DNA of 64,000 nucleotides from contig NC_069124.1 of the NCBI RefSeq assembly GCF_026914265.1, positions 24,619,989 to 24,683,988 on the forward strand, in the 5' to 3' direction. Every line of letters begins with the position of its first letter. The stretch's first letter is position 1. Origin of the DNA: Mya arenaria (taxonomy: Eukaryota; Mollusca; Bivalvia; Myida; Myidae). Both the position numbers and the translations under genes were made by a program. Below, piece by piece: positions 49,915 to 62,500 of the stretch. The notes beneath the pieces are model-generated. The model saw only the letters and a program-made list of their open reading frames with translations, was not told where the DNA came from and did not search any database.

Positions 49915-51933
49915 ATGGACGAAGAGCAAGTACATCGTCTGCGCGAAAACCGCGTTAAGATCGTCAATGACCTTGAACCTTGTGGACGTGTCCTTGACAC
50001 GCTTTTTGAGGAAGGAATACTCACTGAAAATGACGTGGAACTCGTGTCGTCTGCGGGCACAAGGAAAGAACGTTGCCACGCGCTACTTGCGGTGCTTCCG
50101 TCACGCGGTCCGGTAGCGTACGGGTCTTTCCAAAAGGCTCTCAGCACGGGAAATTATGAGTTCTTAGCAACCAAGCTAAGTATTGAAAACGAAATGTTAA
50201 CTCTAGAAGCCGATTTTCGAAGTTCAATGACAAAAGATAAGTTAGGAATTTCCAAATATAGCAGACGACATCGGAATAATGAGGGGACCGTAAAATGCGA
50301 GAGTTGTTTAATTTTTTTTACTGAAATAGAGAACAGTGCCATAGTTTCAAAGAGAGGTTTATTCACTATTATCGAGATACATTGTTGTTTACTGCTTGAT
50401 TATATTGAACCAAACGACTTGATAGACCACTTGTTCCAAGAACATATTCTCAGTGCAGACGACATTGACGCCGTCTGTTCGTGCCTGACAAGACGACAAA
50501 GGTGCGAGCAGCTATTTCGTCTGCTACTGGTAAAAGAGGATGATGTAGTGACAAGTCTGAAGAGAGCCTTGACAAAAAAGTACTCATACATCGTACAAAC
50601 CATTGAAACCCGTAGTGAACAGCAAAAGGTTAGCACGACTGACGACTTGGAAAATCGTACGGAAAACAGCGGCAGAGAAAGTAGAGAAAGGAGATATGAA
50701 GTTCATCGCACAAGAGTGAAAGCACATTTTGGTTGTGAGCAAACGGGAATAGAACAGTTAAAGGATTTGCAAAGAATCGAAACTGACATTTCCGATGGAG
50801 CAACCGTTGTCGATTCGGCGATAATTCACATGACTCCATTGATTATTATGAAACAATCACACGAACAGAGAAAACTTTACAAGCCTGAAAAGGCAAAATG
50901 TGAACACATTTGTAAGCAGGTGATCTCTATCAAAACCGAAAAGCCGAAACAAAGACTCCAAGTAGCTTTCAATTATCTGAGCACGCTCATCAATCAAGGC
51001 GAGTATACGAAGTTCGAAGATACAACCACTCAGTTAAGGGTTCGGTTTCCAAAACATTATGATCTGATGTGTATTTTGGGCTACCTGCAAGCCAGCAGAG
51101 ATTTGTTTAAAACCGACTTCGATTCTGCTAAATGGCGTATAAATGACACAATGGCGCTCGTACCAAAGTCTTCCAATCCTCGTTATTTGACACTAGAACT
51201 CATCACAGCAAAGACGAGAATGTACCTTACACAGAAGAAAATGGAAAAGTTAAAGACGACGCTTGAGGAAGCCATGATGATTATGGAGACAGACCCGCTT
51301 GGCTGCACCGGAAGAGCGGCTGGGTGGCTCTTTATCAACCACGCAAGGAACATGACCGCTCAACTCTCGTATCTGAATCTCAGTAAGCCAGGCGCTTTCA
51401 ATGTCTACAATGGAATATTCAACACAGCTAAAACAAGCTTCTTGCGGTCAATGACTAACTTTAAACGGGATGGCGGAAATGACGGACCATTCGGATTCGG
51501 GTTCGCTCTGTGTCGTCTGGTGATTCTGCTGCTGAGATGTGGAGATAACGGACTCACTATGGGGCTTATCAAGCCTCCCGACGATGACATCATTTCCGCC
51601 GAAAAATACATGCGACATTTGGAAGACTCGGATATTCCGATTACCAAAATACTCGAAATGCAGTTGAGATTAGCAAAATGTGATTATGTCTTTCATCGAA
51701 GCCACTTAACACGAGCATTTGAGCACGCCACAGAGGCTTACAACCTCGCAACAGCCATGAACTTGTTGGAGTTCACCGAACATGCGCACAACAGGATGTC
51801 TTTTCTGAATTCGAAACAATCTATCACATGGCCAGACGATGACATTTCAGAGGAAGATGTCAACCGGATATTGTTCGAAGATTCAACAAGCGAAGGGGAA
51901 ATACATCCCAGGGAATACATTCTCTCTTCTTAA
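49915..51933 (+). CDS. tandem-CARD protein with long helical C-terminus, 672 aa, single exon
   Basis: Predicted intracellular signalling adaptor. Residues about 1-95 form a CARD (MDEEQVHRLRENRVKIVNDL, then LFEEGILTENDVELV and TRKERCHALLAVLPSRG). A second CARD covers about 150-232 (LLDYIEPNDLIDHLFQEHIL, LTRRQRCEQLFRLLL). CARDs mediate homotypic assembly with caspases and innate sensors. After a charged linker (about 233-340) residues about 344-640 are helical with a TPR-like look (AFNYLSTLINQGEYTKFEDT, LGYLQASRDLF, FEHATEAYNLATAMNLLEF); no NACHT, kinase or caspase motif is seen. The tail is acidic. The ATG is the first in an uninterrupted frame. AATAAA followed by an A-run lies at 52259. Residues about 120-150 between the CARDs are atypical and could be former intron. 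It starts 180 bases past a Harbinger end. I know no named family with this architecture. Confidence 0.85.
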   Translation: MDEEQVHRLRENRVKIVNDLEPCGRVLDTLFEEGILTENDVELVSSAGTRKERCHALLAVLPSRGPVAYGSFQKALSTGNYEFLATKLSIENEMLTLEADFRSSMTKDKLGISKYSRRHRNNEGTVKCESCLIFFTEIENSAIVSKRGLFTIIEIHCCLLLDYIEPNDLIDHLFQEHILSADDIDAVCSCLTRRQRCEQLFRLLLVKEDDVVTSLKRALTKKYSYIVQTIETRSEQQKVSTTDDLENRTENSGRESRERRYEVHRTRVKAHFGCEQTGIEQLKDLQRIETDISDGATVVDSAIIHMTPLIIMKQSHEQRKLYKPEKAKCEHICKQVISIKTEKPKQRLQVAFNYLSTLINQGEYTKFEDTTTQLRVRFPKHYDLMCILGYLQASRDLFKTDFDSAKWRINDTMALVPKSSNPRYLTLELITAKTRMYLTQKKMEKLKTTLEEAMMIMETDPLGCTGRAAGWLFINHARNMTAQLSYLNLSKPGAFNVYNGIFNTAKTSFLRSMTNFKRDGGNDGPFGFGFALCRLVILLLRCGDNGLTMGLIKPPDDDIISAEKYMRHLEDSDIPITKILEMQLRLAKCDYVFHRSHLTRAFEHATEAYNLATAMNLLEFTEHAHNRMSFLNSKQSITWPDDDISEEDVNRILFEDSTSEGEIHPREYILSS

Positions 51934-52255
51934 TTGTTTGACTATGAACAAAACTGCGTTTAATTATGTGTGCCTTTTCAGTTAGATGAATAGAATCACT
52001 GAAGTAGAAGCATTTTGAAAATGGTTATTTACATGCGCATGTACAATTAATTCTTTAAAAAACAATGCAAACGCAAGTTCAATCCATTTCCGATTCTTTC
52101 CGGTATTTCTCTAATGCTATATTTAAAGGCCCAATATAAATTTGCCCCTGATGTTATGTTATAAATGACGACGATATAAGTAATGGGGGTTTTTGAAAAG
52201 TAAAACTACAGTCATAAGCGTTCTGTATAAAAACAAATACTCCACGGTTTTATAA

Positions 52256-52272
52256 AATCAATAAAAAAAAAT
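52256..52272 (+). terminator. candidate polyadenylation signal of the CARD gene
   Basis: AATCAATAAAAAAAAATATG: an AATAAA followed at once by an A-run, 320 bases after the stop. It could be a transcript end or a relic of a retrocopied tail. Confidence 0.4.
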
Positions 52273-52339
52273 ATGAAAAGCGTGTGTTCTCCTTTCCAAA
52301 CATTGTATATTGATGTGTGTTTAGTGCATTCGTTATGTC

Positions 52340-52625
52340 TACAGACATTTTCAATTTCAAGTCAATTACAGATTACAATCGTCATATGCTTAATAGGTTT
52401 TAATGGATCAGAAGTCTGTGCATTAATGTTAACAACTGCTCATTTTAAATCAAAGCTTACAAATAAACTACAGCGAGCAGTTAAGGTATTCCGTTTATAA
52501 TGAGAGGTGCAGCGCATTACTTGAACTCGCATATTTAACGTTTTGCGTGTATCATTTAACAACATTCTTAACAATGAGAGGGAGAGAACAAAAATCATTA
52601 TTATAAAAATAATTTCTAATTAATG
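52340..52625 (+). mobile_element. LINE 3' tail, second copy
   Basis: It matches 45480-45745 block by block: ATTACAGATTACAATC, ACTGCTCATTTTAAATCAAA, TTCCGTTTATAATGAGAGGT, GCAGCGCATTACTTGAAC and ACAAAAATCATTATTATAAA. It is 5'-truncated to about 280 bases. Confidence 0.85.
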
Positions 52626-55135
52626 TTACATTTATAAAAAAAAATCCCCCTAGATCCGCTTGAAACTGTTGTGCTGAAAAATTGCAACCAAATAAATTGA
52701 ACAAAATATAAATAGATGTACAAAAGAATTAATGAATTTCAATGCAGTATTTTGTTTAACTCATTTGACTTCAATGAACAATAAATTGACAATAAAGAAG
52801 CATATGATTTATGAAATATTTTTTTACACCAGGGAAAAATGTGTGGCCATGTAGATATTAATTGAAAACCCCGTTTATAAAAGGCTAAGTTTTTTTACTT
52901 TTAAGGTAGGTTTATGGTGCAGTTAATGTAGTTGTAGTCGTTGCCGTCATCATCGTTGTTGATCTTGTTGGTGATGTTGTCGCCAAAGTAGTAGTAACAG
53001 CAGCAGGTAGTGAAGGCCGTCAAAATAATACAAAACTAATAATCTATATAAAAAATATAGAACTCATCATAAATTAACGGAGAAATGACCATAGTATATA
53101 TATGAGCTTAGTTAATTTAGATAAAAGCAAAGAAAATAAAGCCAAGAACGACTGCTTAGTAATAACAAGTCATACTTTGTGATTTAATGTCATTTTGAGG
53201 TAATGCCACAGACCCCTGGATGTATGTTACAGAGCCCAACCGCTGCCCACAGCTTACTTTAATAGTTGTGTCTGTGGCCTCTGACCCTCAAAATAGAAGT
53301 CTACATATTTGGGCTGTTTATCACGCCATGCGACGTAATACAACAACTGCTTCCATGTAATAAGCAAGCTAAATATCCTTTTGGATTATACATGTTATAA
53401 CCATAGAGCATCATTCATCCAGGGACCATGGTTACGAACAGCCTTAAATCCTAGTCTAGACTCAGAAAAGCCCTTCCATCAAATAACAATGAATCATCTT
53501 AATTTCATACATTTTACAAAATTAACATGTGCATAATTGTACAATTCAACAAATTGGATCATCAAAATCAACTAGAAAGAAAAGAAGTTACAATGAAATG
53601 AACATTTGCAGTTTTGCGTCTGAACTCAAAACTTGAGACTGTTCGGTATCAGAAGTATTTGCGTGTTTCGGGCAGCTTGGTTGTTTACGACATTCACCGG
53701 TAAAAGAGCTCTACTGGAAGGTTTGGCGATTCACGTAGCTAATAAGAGTCTGAGAGAGAAGGTCGGTGAGAAAAACTGATTTTTAGTTGTTCGTCTCCAT
53801 TAAGAAAAAGGTAGTGTTGGGTTGGCAGATTATATTTAAAGATTATAAATGAACATGTGATTCATTTCAATTTACATGATGTTCCTTGAAAACCAAGTTA
53901 CGTCAACTAACTCCATTTTATATTTTTATACCGCCAAATAAACATGTATATTATAGTATACATGTTCTTTTCAAAGTAACTTAAGAAATATTTTGTTTGT
54001 TTTACTATGGTTGCCACAAAGGGAGCAGTTGTAGTTTTATTGAGGACAAAGAGAGACAAATCCGGAAACTCCGGAATGTACTTCCTTTTTTAAAACAGTG
54101 AAAAATATTAAAGTTATTTCACTGTTTCAAAATGTTATTTCACTATTTCAAAATATTAATTCACTGTTTCAAAACAATAAAATATCAAATTTATTTCACT
54201 GATAATTCTCTATAAACCGTCGGAAAGCATAAAATAAATTGTGACCATACACGGAAACAAGCAATGTTTATGTTTATTATATAAATGATATGGTATAAAA
54301 TTACAGTTAGTGGTACTTTTTGTCAACAATAAGTCCAAAGTTTAAGTTAAAGTTTAGGTTGCTAAACCACCATATAGATAGCTACGCGCCTGCCGTTTTA
54401 ATTTGTTTAACAAAGGGTTTTTTTATTGTTGTTTTTAGCCAAATCCTTCTATAAACGTCTCTTTAAAAGTATTAGTCTCCTATTACCATTCCATCGATAA
54501 TTATATAATTATTTAACATACATTTCAGATAATTTAACTTAGTTTTTACTGTTTTAAAAGACGTTTTAATATCATATAAAAAGAATAGTTTACTAATAAT
54601 ATTTTTTACATAGTCAATTGTAGGATTTACCGCAAAATCCATTAACTTAACAACGTCTACTACCTGATAAGATATCAACGAAACTCAGATTACTGAATTA
54701 CTAGCTTACAATGTGCTAATAAGGTAGATAAATGGACGGAGCATAGCGCTCTGCAAACAGTACCTGAGCAGTTGCCAGAAAAGACTGGAGAAATACTTAA
54801 TTTTTCAAATGAAATTCTACATAAAAAAATTAAGCTCCTGTTTCTAAAATAAATGTGATGCATGTATTTTCGAAAGAAAAATTATCAATCGCTCATGTTT
54901 TAGCAATATGAACTTTTTGAGTATGACGAAAAAAGGTGTGGTAAATCATTGTGAGTGTTAAAACTAAGATACCAAGAGCTGGAATGCTTCAGCAAATGTT
55001 GATATTTGCTCAAATATCGTTTTTGAAGACTACAATTCTCATATATAAGAGTAAACAGTATTGTATTTTGCCTAATTGGTTGATTGACATTATCACGTGA
55101 TTTTATCAATGTATGGTTAGCATGCCATTTCCTAT
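52626..55135. other. AT-rich stretch, no gene seen
   Basis: It contains an imperfect 100-bp inverted repeat at 53192-53294 (ATTTTGAGG, GCCACAGAC and their inverse) and a small tandem of TTTCACTGTTTCAAAA near 54115-54170. No supported exon. Confidence 0.4.
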
Positions 55136-55137
55136 CC

Positions 55138-55245
55138 GAAGGAAGTCCTAGTGGTGTAGTGGTTTAGGTGTGGATAACCTGGGCTTATTTTTTCTTGTCT
55201 TTACCGGCATGGGCTTGCACCCCAATAAAACCAATATGCCTTTTC
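55138..55245 (+). repeat. tRNA-like SINE fragment
   Basis: GTCCTAGTGGTGTAGTGGTT resembles the D-arm/box A region of a tRNA-derived SINE; no good box B follows. Confidence 0.35.
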
Positions 55246-56130
55246 ATACTATTGCTAATTTTCTCTGCAATTTCGGTATCATATAGTAAAATGATAATCA
55301 AAGTGTTTACAGATGCAAAAACGGGATTTTTGTATATAAAGCAACATAGACTTGTAGGTATTCAGAAAGTCACGTGAAATGCAAATTTCGTTATGACGTT
55401 GTGCACGCTAAATGTAGATTATACTTAGAGTAACTTTCGGTTTTGTTGCATTTTGTAATTGCGATAAAAGCTTTTAGGGGGCTTAAAAATGTAAAATGGT
55501 AGGAGAAGTCATGGGACTAATGGGACTTTAGAGACTAAGGGAAACATACTAGCAGTGAAAGGAAAACGTGTTTCATATATGTTAATACAACTTGGAAGTT
55601 TATCACCCCATTTTAGATAACAAGCAGTTTTGCTGTAGTTGACAATTTATTTAATATATAAACAAACATCTACAATAGTATTTTATACATCATTATATAT
55701 ATTATATATATATAAATGTGTGATCAGGAATTGAGTTGGCCTGCTCATTTCAACTTGAATAAAGTAATTATGCATTTGATTAAGTTCCCTTTATGCCTAA
55801 GAAAAATATGTAACAAACAGAAAATAAATAAAATGTATCACATAAAAACTTGCACAGAATAATATTACAAACAAGAGTGATTGTATTTTTACTCCATTTG
55901 AATGCACAAATCCATTTCAATGTGATGGTAAATCATGGCCAAACATTTACTTTTTCTACAAACTTTTTACTATTGAGACGAACATTTCAGTTATTTTTTA
56001 CCGCATATGTACACTATGACAATGATACATATCCTTAAAATACAACATCTAAGCATTGTTAGCCAATAAAAGGGAGGTCATTTGATGCGTAAGAAAGATA
56101 TCTCCACTTAAAATATGAGCTCACAAATTA
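55246..56130. other. AT-rich spacer, no gene seen
   Basis: No motif or repeat family recognised, apart from a short TATA run at 55685-55715. Confidence 0.4.
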
Positions 56131-56134
56131 ACAT

Positions 56135-56514
56135 TATTTGACTTGAAATTATATACAAATTGACCTTGGCTTTGAATGAATGTTTTCTTGATCACATGTG
56201 AATGTTTAGGACTACCTACTACAAACTAGAACATATTTCATTTATTCACAGTGTATTCCTCATGTAACAATTAACAACAGTGTTTCAATAAAGGGATACT
56301 TGCCAAAATCGGAAGTATTATGACGTAACGCTAAAGTCAGTCCTTCTGCAACAAACAGATTGCACTCTTAACCTGGATCCGTTCGGTTCTGTGTCAATAT
56401 TATACTTACTTACACAGTAATATACAAATTGACAGATAAATGTAACTGTCAATAACTTTTTTTAAATGGCATATCACAAATGTTTTCTGAACTTATATGG
56501 TAAATGGGTCAATC
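56135..56514. repeat. duplicated 3' flank of the ankyrin genes
   Basis: Homologous to 18620-18770 plus 19075-19247 and the right palindrome arm, without the MITE at 18772-19074: GACTTGAAATTAT, GTTTAGGACTA(C/T)CTACTA, ATCCGTTCGGTTCTGTGTCA and TCACAAATGTTTTCTGA are shared. It marks the 3' limit of the tandem duplication at roughly 18620 and 56140. Confidence 0.8.
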
Positions 56515-59261
56515 TCAGTAGTCAACATATAAAAATTCAGGACGTTTGTAAATGGTATCAGAACGCGGCTTTGGCAACGGTAGAGGTGGTATCGTCTGCG
56601 TTGGCGAGGGAGACGTTGTTGGTGGCGGAATTGGCGATATGATTGGTGACGGAGTTCTTTGCGATGGTGGTTTTGGTGGAGGGGTCATCTTAACCCGTAG
56701 GCGAGTTACCTCCTCCGTTTCAATACCTTTTTTCTGCGATATGATGGCATGGCAGTAAGCCTCGTCTGGATCATATATGCCTTGATTTAGGGTTAGAGTG
56801 TACGGTTGGAAGCTATTTCTACATGGAAAGAATTGTATTTTTCTCTCTCTCCCATCCGAGTTCTCCAGACTTGCATTTCCCTTAATAAAAATACATAAAG
56901 CCATTTTAAATACAATGGAAATAACATTGGCGAGCCCAATCGGAACACCTCGGCCATTATCAAACATTATCCGAAGCTTTCCGGAGAAGGCCGAGTCGTC
57001 ACGATTGGGACGAGCCATCAGTCAAACATTCAGCTTGTATAAAATAAAATCAAACAACGAAAGATGTTTGATATTAGCTGACAAAATTACGTGATTCACT
57101 TCATACGTAAGAAATTACTTATGCTGCAAAAGAACTGCATACATGTATATATTTTACAATTAAGGGCAAAAGTTGAAGTCGATACTTATTTAGACTAGTC
57201 TTCAACTTGGTTTGTGTACTGTCGGTTATTTTACTTAACCCTGTGTAGTATCTAAATTCACTATTTGAAACTACAATAACACTTTCTTTTTTAGACGCCA
57301 GGATTGGAAGAACAGTGTTTTGGTATCACTGGACGTCAGTAATTTGCGATAAACGAGTATTAACATATTTTGCGAGGCTAAGAAAACCACTAAAGAATCA
57401 TGCGCTCAAGATAGACTGTACTTTGTATTTCGATCGATCATGCTCTGTCCTTACCTCAACCGTAACGAAAAACGTATCTGAGGGGCACATCATAAAGGAA
57501 CCAGTTTCCATTTGGTTCCGAGCTGCGAAACCCTTTTCGACCCACGAATCTAACCTCTTCTGGCTTTTACTGGCTACATTACACTCCACTATCATAACGT
57601 GCTTTAAACCTGCAACAAGTATACTGTCTTTCAGATGTCTTGAATCAAACACCGAGAATAATATTGTCTTGTGTATTACTAGTAAGATAATTAGGGTGAT
57701 TTTTCGCATTTTATAAAAACTAACATACGGATTCAAGAGATCTAGTTAAGAATTGCCGAGAGCTTAGCGCAAGAATGCCTTCTATTGTGATATTCTGTAA
57801 CAACAATCTTACCCAAAGCTTGCAATACATTCACCAGTGAAACTTTAAGAGAATACCGTAAAAATTATTTGGACTCAAAACAAATTCTGTTTTTAATTCA
57901 TTTCGTCTGCATCATTAGGATAAGTTTTTATACGTTCACTCATAACTATATTACTTTCATCTTCTTTAAGACTACCTTGATCGTCCTCAATAACCTTTTT
58001 GACAACAGCGAAGAAGGACGCAGGTTTCTTCTTTTTTAATGTATCGCATATTGCTTTCTGTAGTTCCAGCTTGTCTGTTTCTGCCTCAACCTTCAGTTTC
58101 CACGTGGCAACAAAACTAAAAAGAGCATGTATATATTTTCATAGATAGTATTCATGGCGTAATCGTCTTGAAATAAGATGATTATAATAATTTTGAAACA
58201 TCACGTATAACTAGTGTAAAACATAGGTTTGTTTTTAACAATTTCAGAAAACCCGTTTGGAATAACCTCTCATAGAAAATCCTTTATACTATATTTATTC
58301 TTAAATACCAGATTAACCCCCTAGTCAGACAACAAGTTTAAATACAATATATATACATGCTGAAGTGAGATATTTCAACGATCAGGCTCCCTGAGATTAT
58401 CTGGGGTGGCACGTCTATGATCTCAAGGGCATCCTCCTCATTAGAAAGAGACCTTTCATTTAAAGCTGCAATAACTAGTTCATCATCACCTTCAAGATCT
58501 CTGTCCATGGGTATTTGCAAAGTGATTCCTTTCTTTGGTTGATTTCCTGTTACAAAAGAGTAATGTTAGAAAATTTCAATAGGCATTTAAAGTCAGCATT
58601 TAAATCGACACGCAATCCTTGAAAGACATTTCAACATACCGTCTATAAGTATTTGATACACATCCGTTAGAATATTTGCATTGACAGACTGCTCTTTAGC
58701 GACTTCATTTTCAGAAATGTGAACCATATCATCCTCTGTATTTGTCTCGTACACCTATATCATATAATTCCAAAAAACTAGGAACAAATTACTTTTTAAT
58801 ATCAATAAGATATCATGAATACACCGAATTAAACTATACTTAACTTTCAACTGTATTTTTTTCTCAGATTGAAAAGGTTTATCCGTGCAAAAACAATAAC
58901 TTCATGACACCTTTAAAATACAATTTTCAAACAAAATTTAACTTATTTTAATGTCCAAAAGAAATGAGATTAGTGTGCAAAATGTTCAACGTTTTTGCAA
59001 AAACATAGTACTTTATACCTTCAGACTCAAAGAAGTTTCTTCTTCGAATGCCCCTTTTGGTATGTCTAGGGAGAAATGCTCATTCATTTCAGACTTTATC
59101 ATAGCCTTGTCTTCTCCAATGCAACACGTTTCCCTTTTCGCACGAACGTAGACTGCACATACACAAGTAGTCTCCGGAATCAGTTTGACTTCTAAAGGAC
59201 AATATTTCGTCTGAAATATTATCCATTAACTTTACCAGTGTATTAAATAGTAGTTGTCGTT

Positions 59262-59335
<74 letters not shown>

Positions 59336-59380
59336 AGTAGAAATAGTAGTAAAAGTAGTAGTTGTAGTAGTAGTGTAGTA

Positions 59381-59435
<55 letters not shown>

Positions 59436-59485
59436 AAGTAGTAGTAGTAGTAGTAGTAGTGGTAGTGGTAGTGGTAGTGGTAGTG

Positions 59486-59522
<37 letters not shown>

Positions 59523-62500
59523 ACAAAGAAGAAGAAGAAGAGCAGATAAAATATCACAAAGTCTGAAACAAATAAAAATGCATTTTAGAGTAGAGAGAGT
59601 GATTTAACATACAGCATCGTTCGAGTCGTTACTAGCCTCGTCTATTTGTACTGCATCTACCCTCTTTGGCTTGAAATTACAGTTTATGAACCGTATCAGC
59701 ACCTCCTCTTTGTCACTTGGCAATTTGTAAATAGGCAGATAAATCTTGGCATGACAGTCTCTGTTGACATCATAGATACGAATGTGAAACACATCGCTGA
59801 AAATTGACTCTTCTATGTTGTCTTGAAGAGTAACTGTTGCATTTTCAGCCCTTTCCCTTCGACAATAAAACCCGGTGGGGAAACTGCCTGGCAAATCGAT
59901 GTGTTCAATAAGAACACCCACTCGATCAACTCTATATGGTCTTGAAACCATTCTCTTAGTAAGTTTCATTCCTTTTGCCATAACGTAACTGTAATGAATA
60001 TAGCAAAATACGAAAATAAACTACAATATCTTTGTGTTGTTGTTTTCATTTATTATTTTACGGACGAAAGAACAAGTGTAAGAGGTAATTACTAATTGAT
60101 ATGTTTTGAATATATTTTAATACATTTAATAACGAATATACATTATACTACTGAAGCTGTCTCTGTAGTTAGCAATCGAACATATTGAGACAAACACTTG
60201 CAATTTAGAGTTGAGAAGTAAGCAAATTGCTTTTTCTAAGTCTCTATTCTGTACATCATTTATACATTAATCGATAAATAATACCGGTATTGTAGACATG
60301 TATAAAATAAAACAGTAAATAGTCATTATAGTGATTATACCTAAACAAAAGTTGTTTTTTTTTAAAGCATTACGTATTTCGTTTTGTTGTAACACGTACC
60401 CTGAATCCATAGCCAGCAACAAGGTCGCATAAACCTGAAGACTGTCTTTAATCACATTGTTTCTTGCAACTTCTTCAGCTTTCTTACCGTCCTGCTCAGG
60501 GGAAAACATCGTATTTTAACATATGTATACGTGTTTTTAAAGAAATGAAATGTAATACATTCAGTAAATAAACTGTTTGCTACAAGGTATTGCTAGTTTT
60601 TACTGATGCGAACCCTATTAAGCACGTTTGTTTTTGCTCCCACGATCAGCAATGCTTCCATCGATTCCTGTGCTCCAGTCTGCAATGCCGTGTGCAAAGG
60701 TGTGTCGCCATTTACCTTTCGAAGAAAGTAACCAATGGAATTATTACATGGTGTTTTTACTACTGCATGCCCTTTTCTAAGCATCCCATGGGCCGGTCAT
60801 TCAATTGGACAGTCTATAAAGAACCTTTTTTGAAGATGCTGAATTTTAAATTTTTGTAACTTTTAAAGTGTATTAATCAGATCCAATTCACTGATATAAA
60901 CAAGGCGTTTTCCAAAACTTGGTCTCTCATAAACAAGCAGTTTTCCGAACTTGCTATCTCGACTAGACATTTTTCCAAACTTGCTTTTTCAACTAGGCGT
61001 TTTATCCAAACTTTTTCTCTCAACTAGGCATACACCTGGACTTGCTCTCTCAACTTCTTATACCTAAACGTGCTCTCTTAACTAGGCATATACCCAAACT
61101 TGCTCTATCTACTAGGCATATACCCAAACATGCTCTCTCTACTAGGCATATAACCAAACTTGCTCTCTCAACTAGGCATTTTTCCAAACCTGCTTTCTGA
61201 ACTAGGCGTTTATTTCCAAACTTGCTGTCTCAACTCGGCATACACCTGGACTTGATCTCTCAACTAATTATACCTAAACATGCTCTCTCTACTAGGCATA
61301 TACCTAAACATGCTTTCTCAACTAGGCATATACCCAAACATGCTCTCTCAACTAGGCATACACCTGGACTTGCTCTCTCAACTACTTATACCTAAACATG
61401 CTCTCTCTACTAGGCATATACCCAAACATGCTCTCTCAACTACTTATACCTAAACATGCTCTCTCTACTAGGCATATACCCAAACATGCTCTCTCAACTA
61501 CTTATACCTTAACATGCTCTCTCTCTACAAGGCATATACCCAAACATGCTCTCTCAACTACTTATACCTAAACATGCTCTCTCAACTAGGCATATACCCA
61601 AACATGCTCTCTCAACTAGGCATATACCCAAACATGCTCTCTCAACTACATATAACTAAACATGCTCTCTCAACTAGGCATATACCCAAACATGCTCTCT
61701 CAACTAGGCAAATACCTAAACATGCTCTCTCAACTAGGCATATACCCAAACATGCTCTCTCAACTAGGCATATACCTAAACATGCACCCTCAACTCGGCT
61801 TTTTTCCAAACATACTCTCTCAACTTGGCTGATACCCAAAATTGCTCTCTCAACTCGGCATATTTTCCATACTTGCTCTCTCAACTAGGCATTTTTTCTA
61901 ATTTTGCTCTCTCAAATGGGCATTTTTCCAATCTTGCTCTCTCAACTGGGCATTTTTCTAATCTTGCTCTCTAAACTAGGCATTTTTCCAAACTTGATCT
62001 GTGCTTGTTAGTTTCTCTTTTAAGAGATAAGTCTTGTAATAGATCAAGTCTTAATTACTCGGTCGTAAAACAGGAATGTGTTTATGTATTGGATTATTGG
62101 TTTAATTTACAATATAAAATTATCAAAAGTACCAGTTTGAGGTTTTATGTAGACGAGTTTTGAATGTCTATTTGAAAGGAAATTGGATCTATTTGATATT
62201 TATGGTACAAGGAGCGTAAACTTCCTATATCTTAATAATCCCCTTATCAGCAAAGCCTCGTACACATTGACAGTATTGTGTCCAAACATACTTAAAATCA
62301 TCATAACCTCCTTCAATGTAAGTTTGATATTACTGTGTTCCATTTCACTCAATATACGCTTGTAATCTGAGGTTTTAATGTATTGTAACCAGTGTATGTA
62401 TACCTTGTTCGCAATATTTTTATCCATGCCTAGCTCGACAAGCGTCTCAATGTCTTCCATTGACTGACCTTGAACTGCTTTGTGGAGAGGGGTCTCGCCT

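Noticed and set aside
52273-52500. Small protein-coding gene at 52.3 kb
   Set aside because: Its C-terminal half equals the 3' end of the LINE at 45.5 kb; it is a truncated retrotransposon tail.
61514-61888. Repeat-protein-like ORF with ALSTRHIPKH units
   Set aside because: The same 30-bp satellite in copy 2; it is intronic.
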